Of a DNA stretch of 21,862 nucleotides, positions 1 through 9,700 are shown in pieces. The stretch's first letter is position 1. Each line of letters begins with the position of its first letter. The position numbers and the translations under genes are program-made. Origin of the DNA: Spirogloea muscicola (taxonomy: Eukaryota > Streptophyta > Zygnematophyceae > Spirogloeales > Spirogloeaceae); assembly GCA_009602725.1 (NCBI GenBank), contig WELB01000008.1, positions 947,300 to 969,161 on the forward strand, in the 5' to 3' direction. Below the pieces are notes generated by a model. That model did no database searches. It was not told the DNA's origin and saw only the letters and a list, made by a program, of their open reading frames with translations.

Positions 1-2
1 GC

Positions 3-1418
3 GGCTTCGGCGGCGGCGGGTTCCGCGGCGGGCGTGGCGGCGGCGGGGGCTACTACGACGGCCCACCCGAGGAGGTCATCGGTGGGGCCCCGCCGCCGCC
101 GGCTCCGCCACTGACGAGAGGCCCCGAGCGCGGCGGCCCCGACGCGGCCGCTGCCTGACGGCCGGGCGTGCCATGGCTGCCATGCGCGGGCGCAGAGGTG
201 TCGACGTTCCTGCACGCCTGCGAGGGCGAGGCGGTGGTGAAGCTGACGGCGGACAAGGTGCCGTACTTCAACGCGCCCATCTACCTGGAGAACAAGACGC
301 AGATTGGGAAGGTGGAGGAGATCTTCGGGCCCATCAACGAGTCGGTCAGTCTCTTGGCCACGACCCCGCTGGCGCCGCGCCTCCGGTGACGAGCAGGAGC
401 CGGCTGCCTCTAGCGCCCCAAGGCGAACTTCACATGCGGGGGACTCGGACGAGTGGAACGTCGTGTCATCCCACGCTCATTACGATGCTTGGGTGCTTGC
501 TCGCATGCCCTGGCGCACCAGTCCACGACGTGCACAAGAGGCGACGTAGCCGACAGTCTTGCTTGAGTTGAAGTCAAAGCGGTCTTGGACAATGCGACAT
601 GGCAGGCCGCGGTTGAGACGCAGCGGAGGACTTGTAACTGAGGACAGCATGCTTCGCTTCCTCTTGCTCTTTGTGCAGTACTTCTCCGTGAAGATGCAGG
701 AGGGCGTGATTGCGACCTCCTACGGTGTGGGCGACAAGTTCTTCATTGACCCGAACAAGCTGCTGCCTCTCCAGCGCTTCCTGCCGCAGCCAAAGTAAGG
801 GGCCCATGCTGCACCAAGTTGCAACCTCAGCCTTGGACGGAGGCTGCTTAAATAGGACCTGTTCCTTGTTTGCCGTATTGGATTCGATGAGCTGCATTGC
901 AACGAGCTGCACATTCCCCTGCTCGTGTCTGGGGCCTCCAGAAGCTAATGCACACAAGCTCCACACTGGGCAGGGGGGAGGGTGGTGGAGGAGGGCGAGG
1001 TGGGGGTCGAGGTGGAGCCCGGGGAGGTGAGGAGGCAGCTTCCTCCTAGCTTTGCTTGGACATTATACTGGGCGGCAATCAAGCTTTGACTGATTTGCTG
1101 GCACATCATGGGGCCTGATTGTATCTACGACGAACAGATTGCCTCCAGGAGTTTGTGTTCTCGGGCTACGAATGTCTTGCAGTCCAAACATGTACTCGTC
1201 CCCCAAGCCGTTTGTGGTCTCGCGCAGGACGGGGAGGCCAACGGGGTGGCTTCCGTGGTGGTCGCGGAGGTGGTTTCCGAGGTGGCGGCAGAGGGGGTGG
1301 GGGCTTTCGGGGCGCCTCGAGGGGGGGAGGTGGGGGTTTCCGTGGTGGCAGCCCAGGCGGTGGCTTCCAGGGGGGGCGCAGGGGTGCTGGAGGGTTCAGG
1401 GGCCGAGGCCGAGGTTGA
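3..1418 (+). CDS. GAR1: GAR1, H/ACA ribonucleoprotein complex subunit (5'-partial, 5 exons)
   Basis: GAR1 is a core protein of nucleolar H/ACA snoRNPs, which pseudouridylate rRNA, and of telomerase RNP in some lineages. My exon model is <3..81, 196..344, 679..795, 981..1026, 1228..1418; it stays in frame and gives 193 residues plus a TGA stop. In order it encodes an N-terminal Gly/Arg stretch ending in YYDGPPEEV, the conserved core ([52 protein letters not shown]) and a C-terminal RGG/FRGG tail. Core order and spacing match GAR1 of animals and plants. All introns are GT-AG; the first splits a Glu codon. The acceptor at 979-980 is the only one I found that keeps the RGG frame, so exon 4 is the least certain. 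The start codon lies left of the window. The gene converges on the transporter gene downstream. Confidence 0.95.
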
Positions 1419-2341
1419 TGCGCAAGGCATGCCCTCACCAAGGCTCTCTATGCAAACCGCCGCATGGCAGTGGCTGTGTACCATAGCTTGGCCCCCTCGC
1501 CTGTCAACACTATGACTACCCTTGTTCATCCGTGTTTACACATTTTCCATATCGTGCGCCACCACATTGTAGACATCCCTGCTGTAGCATGGGAACCTTG
1601 CTTAGCTGAGGTCGATGTGGGTTTCTACCACATCTTTGCTTCACGTCTTCATCTCTTTCAGCACCTACCAAGAAGAGTCTTGTGTCAGTTGCACGAGTAG
1701 CGTGAAGGACGCCCTGCTACAATGCATAGGTGGTCAGAATCATCATGAAGGGCTCAGCAGAAAAGCTGGTCTGTTTCTCAAAGGAAGATTGCCTCGAATT
1801 GGTCAGCTTCATCATCAGCATGTCCAAGTGCATGAAATGCTTGTATCAGCAGAATGTCCTGTATGTTACTTGTAGACAACAGGTGGAACACGACAAAGAC
1901 ACCCTACCCCAGAAGTGCAGAAGCACGAGTACAACAACTCAAACAATGTAAGTTTCACGTAGCCCTTGACTAGAGATATGTAGCTCAGCAGCTGCTGCAC
2001 ATACTCCAGGAACTTAATTTGCAGTCGCATGAGTGGTACCTTGCCATGTTGCTGAACGTTGCCCCATAGAATTAATGTGATGAGACTTCTTATACAATGT
2101 CAGCGGGACCATAAGTTGTACTGAGATTGGCACAATTGAGTCTGGCACACTCAGACTGGGCGAACTTGCAAGTCTGGCTTTGGCAGCAGCTATGCCAGCT
2201 GTGTGCTGCAACTGATCAGCTTCATGTCAGAAAGCGTGCAATTGCAAAATCGAGTAAGGGCAATGCTGCCCAAAGAATGGATCAAATATGCCGTGTGAAG
2301 GCAGAAGTGTAGGGCAATAGCTGGTCACCTCCTAGGAACTC
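1419..2341. other. Convergent intergenic region / 3' UTRs, no gene recognised
   Basis: This lies between the GAR1 stop and the stop of the convergent transporter gene. I see no open frame with recognisable protein features; the short frames here have mixed composition. A TGTAA motif, the usual chlorophyte polyadenylation signal, occurs on the + strand at about 1948, and its complement at about 1535 would serve the minus-strand gene. If both are used, the two transcripts overlap antisense by about 400 bp. This is inference from motif position only. Confidence 0.4.
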
Positions 2342-5300
2342 CTAGAAAAGAAATTTGCGGTTGTCTAGTGACGGTGGCAACTTCATTGAAAGAAGAATCG
2401 TAAGTATGATCAAGAAGCCAATGAATACGAAGGGCAAGTGGTAGTCAAAGAAAGTGAATTTGTGAGGGCTTGACTTGCCACTGATGCTCCATGCATACAT
2501 GCTGCCCCCCACTGTCGGTGCCAGCGCTCTGCTGATGGCAGAGCCTGTCTGAGCCAGACCATTGACTGCACCAAGATGCTGAGGGCGGCTCACGCTGTTG
2601 ACAATGAGGATAAATATGGACGTGAAACCACATAGAGAGCCCACACTGCAGTAATGAGACATGAACGAGTCAGTGTAGCTGTGCACAAGAGAAGCTGCTC
2701 AGCCAATCATTACGTTCTCTACCACTCTACTGACGAGGATGAAGAAGCTAATGAGCAATTACGCAACAATAATCTCAACATCCGTCCATGATGTCTTCAT
2801 TTCCCATCCATTGCACTAGCTTTTGCCTGACCAGTGTATTGGCCGATGTGGCCTCACTTTCATTGCATGCGCACTGCACGCCCTTTTTCTCTTCTTGTCA
2901 CCACTGCCAACAACACAGCATCCCTGCGAGTGTACTTAATAGCTGGTTCTTTCACCTTCTCAGCATCATGCAGGCCGTGACAGCCGCATGTACAGTAGCA
3001 CCACTTTCCCCAAGCAAGTGCACTAATGGCAATAAGGACATGACCAGCCCTATAATAAGGCCAACCCGCAGGGTCTTTAGTGGTCCCATGTACTTCACCA
3101 TGCGAGGGTACACCAGCAACTGGAATGGGATCTGAGAGTAGGAAGCTTCCTTCAACAGTGGGTGACTTTCTTCATAGAAGTTGTCAAGCTGCTCAATGCC
3201 AGGAGCGCTGACAACAAGGCAAGGAACCGTGGTGGACTAACTCACTAGTGCTGCACCACCAGCAGTCTGTGCAAGGCCGACATCATTCGTTCCAAAATGA
3301 AGGCCCCCTACAGCCGGATCACTCAGGGACCAAAGTGGGAACACCTAGAGCAGAACGTAAGAAGCCAATATATAACACGTTACTTTGCAGGACATTACAG
3401 CATGGTATACAATCTCACAACAGCTGATAGAAGCATAGGCTAGTGCTCTAACACAGGAAGAATGGACCACATCTCCTCATCCGTTTCTGATGATAGAACA
3501 ATAAGTGAAGCACAAGCAGTTGTGGCACCTGTCAAACCCCTTCCTACCTCATCAAAGTCTGAGAAGATGAAAGCCATTCCACAGTACATCAGGATTGCAA
3601 CTACTGCATCATTGAGACAAACAGCGAGTATGTCACATGCAATCATCATGCATCTGCTGCATGAGGTACTCATTGTAAATGCTCGTTATCTACTTCCAAT
3701 ATGAGGCCACGCATAATCATGCATTACAGGCTCACAGACTGAGGGACAAAGTCAGGAATCACCTGTATCCTGCTCTCCTACTAGGGCATTCAGCATGCTC
3801 GGTTTGCGTTCAGCAACTTCAGACCTTTCTTTCTCCTCCTTCAGTGTCTTCTTAGTACGGGAAAAGAAGTCATCAAGCTCTGAGCTGTTGTACCTTGCAC
3901 TGCTGTCCTTTTTCCTTGACCAGAAACGCAGGAACCAAGAAGTATAACTCCTCTGCTCTTTATCCTTGGAGAAAGTACCTAACCTACTTAGAGTTCGAAC
4001 CGAGGACTTCTCTTGTGAGTGTTTAAAGTCCTCCACTGCTAATAGCGAGACTGTAGTATCCTCCATAGCTTCGGGGCTTTCAGCATTCCAAGAAGCCAGC
4101 TCATCACACAGTGCACCTCCTTCCATTGTGCACTGAGGGTAGCTTGTTTCTTCAAGTGCAGGACTTACTGACAAGACCGATGCTGGGCTGGTCGCAAGAC
4201 CTGGAAGGTCACAGCCTGCAATGCCTGAGATGACCTGCAAGGCAATATCATCCTCTCTTTGAAGCTCCAGCTCTTGTATGCCAGCTGAGAGCTGCTTGCC
4301 ACCATGAGATGGAAGGAGGTAATCTCCATCCTCGCTATCTGGGGCAGCTCCTAAGCCCATTGCTGGAATGGCTTTAGCCCTCCCTAAAGTCTCAGGGAGG
4401 AAGGCTACACATAAACACAGGCCTACAGATGTGAGGATCGCCAGCAGTAGACAGGGAAGAGCAAACGGATACTGGTCGAAAATGGTACCCCTTGCAAACA
4501 TGGGCAAGGTGGAGTACTTGTCAGCTGGCTGGCACAGCAGTCCTCCCACAGCAGGGCCTACAGTATGCGAAATATATAATTAGTCAAACTTCTGTTGCCC
4601 GTTTGTGCAAATGTCTGAAGCATCTGTCAAAGCAGCCCGGAAAAGTCAGCTGATGGTTTAAAACTTACTTATCAGCTTTAGGAGAGGGTTGAAGAGATCA
4701 GGCTTCAGGATTTGGTTTTGGTGGGTTGGAGTTTGGGGTTTGGCATTGAGTGGTTTAGGATAAGGGGTTAGAGGATATAAAATTAGGGTTGCCCACTCCT
4801 TGCAGACCCTATTGATACTCCTAGACACTGCCAAGGTCACACTAAAAGAGTCAAACAAGTGCCTTTGAAGCGCCTCACCAAATAGCAAGCCAATGCCCCA
4901 GCAGACGCCAATGATTGAGAAGCTGCGGAGCTAAAATCATTGTGTCAGTCGACAAGCAGCTGGACACAGCTTTCGCAATGTCAGGATGTGACAAGCATTG
5001 GCAAAGGCAAGCTGCTGAAGCTCATCACAGGCTTTTCCTTGCAGTTGAGCCACCCTGATCATGAAATGGTCAACTCACCCTGCAGCCTGGTTGGACGAAT
5101 CACTAATCTCCGACAAAGCCCTGCCATTCCACAGCTGACGGTCACACAAAGCCATTGCCGCCTCATATTCCCATAGTGCCTCCATGAAAACATGCGCCCT
5201 GCGTGGCTATAGTATTCAAGTCTTGCAGGGATGATCATCTATATATTCTTAATTATTCAAGTTTGTGCAGCCTCTCACGTCTTTCCGACACCAACCACAC

Positions 5301-6203
5301 CAGAGAGAAGGCCATTTGCAAACCGAGCCCCTATTGCAACTCCGAATGTCTTGCAGAAGCCAAATATGAGAGCACAGATAAAGTTGGTGAACAATCCGAA
5401 GAGGATCACGGGTCTCCGACCAATGCGGCCGGACATTAGCCTGTTGCAGGCAAGCAAACACATTACTGCTTGTGTCGTTTAAGCTGAGAAAACCGTGCCC
5501 AAAATTGCTGCTCTGACATATCAAAGGCCATTTGAACTATGGATGCATGAGAGAGCTGAGAGCAGCAGATCTGCATAGCGGGCTGGGCTTAGCCTGTTCA
5601 ACACACCCCCAGAAAAAGCTTGAGAGAAGAAGCCCAAAGCTGAAGGAAGAGGCCAGGTAACCTGCATAGTAGCTGCATAGGGAGCAGCCACCGGGCAAGT
5701 GAGCACAAATAATTTGAGAGAGTTCCTTGACTTCAATGATTGTGTAACTTGTGTATGGAATTACGAGTTTGTCCAGCTCTCGTAAGTATAGCTTAGAATC
5801 CTGAGCTCCCCGCTATGCGAGGAAGTCGAGCTAGACAAAGTGAGAAAGACTGACCCGAGTCGAGCAGGTTCATCTGTGACGTGAAAATCCGCCACCTTCA
5901 TAAGACAGCCGCGACAAGCCGCCCGTCCGTCAGTTCAAGCTTCTCGTGAGCCCTCCTCATCAAAGACAATGCTCGCAACGGCAGCTCTGCGGGCTTCCTC
6001 GAGTCCCGCAACCTGTGCCTGTCAAAATTGCCAGGTAGCAGGGGCACGTCCACGAGAGCAAACGGGCGCCACGCAGGGCTGACCATGAAGGCAGCAAAGG
6101 GCAGGAGGATCGTGGAGGCCATGGAGTTGGTCAGCAGCGCCCCCGCCAGCGCCAGCAGCGGCCCGCGGGGGAGCGGCGTGGCTTCCTCCGCGGCTGCCGC
6201 CAT
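2342..6203 (-). CDS. ZIFL-like major facilitator superfamily transporter, 11 exons
   Basis: A polytopic membrane carrier resembling the plant zinc-induced-facilitator-like (ZIFL) group of MFS proteins; substrate cannot be read from sequence. Exons in transcript order: 6203..6084, 5895..5855, 5672..5607, 5440..5279, 5120..5079, 4922..4879, 4557..3763, 3603..3548, 3344..3246, 3131..2956, 2645..2342. They sum to 1,905 nt (634 residues plus TAG) with every splice phase agreeing. Landmarks: TM1 (LLALAGALLTNS), DFHVTDEP, YYAGYLASSF, a motif-A loop (GLMSGRIGRRP), KTALSEISDSSNQA, motif C (WGIGLLFGPAVGG), LLCQPADKY and FLPETL at the end of TM6. A Ser/acidic-rich loop of about 210 residues follows, then TM7-12 including FDEVFPLW, GTNDVG, FQLLVYPR and LGAVNGLAQTG. 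The usual Asp of motif A is Gly. The start at 6203 lies in a strong CCGCCATGG context; an in-frame ATG at 6401 would add 66 residues. Confidence 0.9.
4690..4800. repeat. Degenerate telomere-like repeat inside a transporter intron
   Basis: Within the intron 4558-4878, the + strand has G/T-rich units such as TTTGGGG, TTTGGTTT, GGTTTAGG, GGGGTTAG and TTAGGGTT, loosely spaced over about 110 bp. They resemble decayed copies of the plant/green-algal telomere unit TTTAGGG. No perfect tandem array remains, so an interstitial telomeric origin is only a suggestion; simple G/T-rich drift is the alternative. Confidence 0.35.
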
Positions 6204-6430
6204 GGCGGCGTGGCCGCTGCCAAACACAGGCCCGCACTGGCTCGCGGCAGGCCCGCGCTCGCCGCCCGTCGCAGCGCCATGCAGGGTCAGCTTGCACGGA
6301 GCGCTGCCATGGCCGGCGCGGGCGGCCGCGGGCGGGGCGCGCTCGGGGTGGCGGCAGCGGCCGTGGGAGGAAGCGTGGCACTGGTGGCACTCGTCGGCCA
6401 CCTGGCACTGTCCACCAGGCGGGCGACGTC
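6204..6430 (-). promoter_or_regulatory. 5' leader / proximal promoter of the transporter gene
   Basis: Very GC-rich DNA immediately upstream of the chosen transporter ATG. On the minus strand the reading frame stays open through this stretch to an in-frame ATG at 6401, so part of it may be coding; that extension is Ala/Arg/Cys-rich and has no feature I recognise. No TATA box is evident. Retroelement-tail sequence begins just beyond, near 6490, so the regulatory region may be short or may include repeat DNA. Confidence 0.35.
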
Positions 6431-6453
6431 ATGCCCCCCGTCCCTTCGAGAAG

Positions 6454-6483
6454 AGAATGAGCTCGCCCATAGAAGCTCATTCT
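6454..6483. repeat. Short inverted repeat (10-bp stem) next to an ATTCTC run
   Basis: AGAATGAGCT at 6454-6463 and its exact complement AGCTCATTCT at 6474-6483 enclose a 10-bp loop. A CATTCT micro-repeat follows at about 6478-6494. It lies between the transporter leader and the retroelement tail. Function unknown. Confidence 0.55.
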
Positions 6484-6620
6484 CATTCTCATTCATGCGC
6501 ACCGCGCGCCTTCTCTCTCTCATTCGCGCATAGAAGAAAGAGGCATCGTGTATGAGAGAGGGGCTGGCAGAAGCCAGCCAAAACAGAATGGACAAAACCC
6601 AAAGAGCTACAAGAGAATCA
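6484..6620 (-). repeat. Inverted retroelement tail fragment, left flank of REL copies A and B
   Basis: Read on the minus strand, this shares several blocks with the 3' tails of the REL elements in the window. The 27 bp at 6492-6518 are the exact reverse complement of 8122-8148. GGCATCGTGTAT at about 6542 matches 11957-11968. GGCTGGCTTCT (minus strand, near 6580) matches about 13245. The piece is therefore an opposite-orientation tail placed before copies A and B. It is too short and diverged to set exact ends. Confidence 0.6.
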
Positions 6621-6634
6621 CTCAGTAACCTCTG

Positions 6635-7160
6635 CTAAGCAGCCCTTCGAGACGCCCTGGACGGGCTTGACGCGCGACGCCTCCTACCGCGCCGTTTGTG
6701 GAAGTAAGTAATGTGATGCCCGTCACCACGGATTCCCAGGGTCGCCATCACCGTCGCACCCTGGACACTGTGGGTGTACAACCTGGCTGAGGCCCACGAG
6801 CCTTGGTGGATGTGGTGGTGACCAGGCATACAAGAGTTCCGCTTCCCACACACATTGCTGGCCACGCAGTGGGAGGTGCTGACAGAGAGAGCTCCGACAC
6901 TACTCTGACTACCCCCCGCAGCGACCACCTTCTCCCGGCCGCAATCGACACTTTCGGCTGCTTGGGTCCTCGCTTCCATACCTTAATTGAGAACATAGCG
7001 AGTCTGGAATTTGCACGACGCTGAGGATATGCTTCCAGCCCAGATGGGTATGCCGGCAGCCTATCTGTCATTTTTGCGACGTCGAGTGTCAGCTTGTCTG
7101 CAGGGCTCCTGCGTTGCATCAGAAAGCTGGTCAAGCCTTCGAGCGCCGCAGAAGCTTGAG
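6635..7160 (+). pseudogene. REL endonuclease domain fragment A (5'-truncated, decayed)
   Basis: This corresponds to the second half of the REL module in the intact copy at 12166-13062. Recognisable blocks are LRDALDGL, DASYRAV, GRHHRRTLD, GPRALVDVVVT, HIAGHAVGGA, LLPAAIDTFGCLGPRFHT and SACLQ. The CCHC zinc-knuckle half is absent. An extra base near 6700, an in-frame TGA near 6788 and a TGA at about 7021 break the frame. Its end runs without a gap into the start of copy B, giving a head-to-tail junction of two REL modules near 7120-7150. It is more diverged than B or C, so probably the oldest copy. Confidence 0.75.
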
Positions 7161-8025
7161 GAGGCTGCCAGAGATTCAAAACAATCCAAGGAGCCAAGCA
7201 AGACTTACTTCTCTAGCCACACCTGGTGCCACCGACTGGATCACCTCACTCGCCTTCGCCAACGCCTTCAGCATCACCTCCGAGGCCTTTCGGACGTCGC
7301 TTCAACTCTTCCTCGGCCTCCCACCTAACGGCCTGATTGGGGTGCGCCAGAGTGAGTGCGGCTTCTGTGCAGAGGGTGCTGAGCTCGCCACTCACATACT
7401 GAGATGCCCCACTGGACCAGAAGTGGTGGGCATCCACAATCTCCTCCGCGGTGCCCTGGCGGGCTTGCGCGACGCCGGCTACCGTGCTGTCGTGGAAGTC
7501 AACGATATCATGCCTATCACCACGGACGCCTAGGGACGTCATCATTGCCGCACACTTGACATTGTGGGCGTGCAACCTGGTGGAGGACCACGGGCCCTGG
7601 TCGACGTTGTTGTTACGGAGGCATATAAAGGTCCAGCATCGACAAACATCGCTGGCCACGCAGTGGGCGGCGCAGAACAAAGAAAGCTGCAGCACTACTC
7701 CAATTACCCCTAATGCGACCAGCTGCTGCCAGCGGCAGTCGACATCTTTGGCTGTCTGGGTCCTCGTTTCCACACTCTCCTTCAAAACATTGCCCATCTA
7801 GGCTACACACGACGTGCAGATGTGTTTCCGGCTGAGATGGGCTTGCCAGCTGCAATATGTGTAGTTCTTGCGACGACGAGTTACGGCCTGTTTACAGCGA
7901 GCTCAGGCTAATGCCTTGCACCAGAAAGCTGGGCGAGCTTTAGTTGGTGGCAGAAGGGCTTCGTATCTGACATCTAGTATTCAGGCATCAATTAGCGACC
8001 TATGTTTTGATGGTTACTGAGCGGG
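7140..8025 (+). pseudogene. REL endonuclease domain copy B (nearly complete, inactivated)
   Basis: This aligns over its length with the intact copy C. It contains LRRLPEIQNNPRS, LATPGATDWITS, EAFRTSLQLFLGLPP, the zinc-knuckle remnant, IHNLLRGALAGL, AGYRAVVEVN, RTLDIVGVQPGGGPRA and DIFGCLGPRFHTLLQNIA. Damage seen directly: the first zinc-knuckle Cys is Ser; one Met codon is deleted; a CAG is TAG at 7531-7533; a CAA is TAA near 7712; and the frame is lost after about 7850. The family role would be target DNA cleavage by a retroelement protein. No reverse transcriptase precedes it. Confidence 0.82.
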
Positions 8026-8160
8026 TCAATCTGCTGTACGTTATGTAGGTCTTCGAATGTGCTTGCCTTTGTCCTTGGACATTTGGCCTTCGTATGTTTC
8101 AATATACGAAACTTTCCTTCAAGAGAGAAGGCGCGCGGTGCGCATGAAATTGAAAGGGAG
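8026..8160 (+). repeat. 3' tail of REL copy B
   Basis: Starts with GAGCGGGTCAATCTGCTGTA, shared with the tail of copy C at about 13062-13080. The shared GTGCTTGCCTTTGT and CATTTGGCC blocks follow, then the 27-bp block 8122-8148 that is inverted at 6492-6518. Non-coding. It looks like the 3' UTR of a retroelement, without a clear poly(A) tail. Confidence 0.65.
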
Positions 8161-8505
8161 GCCAATTCTAGCCTTACGAACGTCCTGTTACCTGGGTAAT
8201 GAGCTGGCTAAGGGGGACACTAATAACCCCGGGTGAGCACATGCATATCTGAAAAGCTATATTGAGAAACCAAACCACCACCACGGAAGCCATTAGCCTG
8301 GGCTAATGCACGACTGGCACGCTGGTGTATCGCGAGTGCCTGGGAGCGCTGTAGTCTCAATGATAGCCGCATTCTATAACATGCAGCGATGGCTTGCGGG
8401 ACGCTAGAATGCCCTAAGCTTCAACGGGTCCGTTTCACTCTGTCGTTCGCCGTCCCGTCGGTGGTCGATTCGTGTCGGTGCTGACTCAGACGCGGAGGTG
8501 GCCGC
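8161..8505. other. Unassigned stretch with a perfect 8-bp hairpin
   Basis: No gene recognised. CATTAGCC at 8291-8298 and GGCTAATG at 8301-8308 form a perfect stem with a 2-nt loop. It lies upstream of the gag-like frame and could hold the 5' leader of that element, but I could not define a long terminal repeat or primer-binding site. Confidence 0.4.
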
Positions 8506-8889
8506 ATGCGTGGACATTCAAGACAGGTCATCCATCAGCTTGGTGTGAAGAGAAGACGCAAGCGCGGGACCTCTCACTCGCTTTGGTCAGCCATGGTGCC
8601 CAGTTGTCGCCGAAGCACCACTTGGCGACGTTCGAATTCAATTGCCGCCCGCTCCAGTCAGAAGCGGGAAGCATCACCCAATCGCTGCTTACGTCCCGCC
8701 AGACGCGGGCGTATTCTTCAATCGCTGCTCACGTTCCGTCCAACTGATGGCTCTGACTCTAAGTTTGATCAGATGGCGAGACAGATTGCAGATTTAACCA
8801 ATCAGCTCGCTCTAGCGAAACAGAAGGGCAAAGCTAAAGTAGTTTCTACTGCCATGCCCGAAGCAGACGATTATCCAGAGGACGAGGAA

Positions 8890-8909
8890 TATAATCCTCT
8901 ATAATCCTC
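8890..8909 (+). repeat. 10-bp tandem duplication breaking the gag-protease frame
   Basis: TATAATCCTC occurs twice in a row. The upstream gag frame ends in TAA within the second copy, while the downstream frame is open from just after it. Ten bases is not a multiple of three, so the duplication by itself accounts for the split. Confidence 0.85.
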
Positions 8910-9109
8910 AGGGAATTCACGTTGACGGGGATGAGGACATGGAGTCTTATGAAGGGTATGCCCATGCGGCCGACCTTATCCCGCGTGTTGCAGATGCACA
9001 GGGTTGCTCATCTCGCAATCCCTTGAAGAGGGGGGAGGTCGAATTAAGCCAGCAAACACCTCGCGGAATGGCCCGGTACCCAGCTAGGTTTAGAATCAAA
9101 GATATTGGT

Positions 9110-9700
9110 GATATTGTGGTACCTGCTCGTAGCGCTACTCCGAAGGTTGCTACTGATGCAGACATGCCTGTGAAGTCTTCAGTGTCTACCAATGTACTGC
9201 TTACCAAAATGCTTGAGGCACCTGTTTTGAGTATGCGAGACATTGGTGTGCCTATGGACACTCTGCATGATCTGATTCGGACAAGGCCAGAAGTCGATAA
9301 TGCTGTTGTGTCACAGATGGCACAGCATTCATCTGCCATGTCGGCAACTTCTTCTCTGATTTTATCGGATTCCGATTCTACCAAACCTTGCAGATGCCCA
9401 ACAGAGCGTACCAAGGCCATCGCGGCGGTGGCAATGCTCGACAATACAGCGAATATTGTGAAGTTGGCCAGTGGGACCCATACTGCAACTCCTTCACTGG
9501 TACTACTCGATACAGGTGCACAGCCTATCCTAATCAGTCAGCAGTTCGCGACCAAACTCCGCCTGAGGAAGGATGATGTGCAGACTAGTACCATGAAGAT
9601 CAGGACAGCGACTGGAGGTGCAGACTCTATTGTTGGTGTCACCAGGAAACCACTGCGTATTATGCTGCATAATGATGACCCAGATGCATGCACTTCGTTT
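9110..9700 (+). repeat. Inverted repeat IR1, left arm (protease coding)
   Basis: A 591-bp arm whose reverse complement is at 9972-10562, with only scattered substitutions and no net length change. The symmetry axis is near 9836. The arm codes for the linker and the retropepsin core up to the residues DACTSF. Confidence 0.9.

Noticed and set aside
1108-1529. Open frames on both strands over the GAR1 tail
   Set aside because: They arise from GGT/GGC-rich RGG coding DNA read in other frames.
6204-6401. Transporter start at the upstream in-frame ATG (6401)
   Set aside because: The 66-residue extension is low-complexity and has no family counterpart I recognise, while 6203 has a much better initiation context. 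It remains possible.
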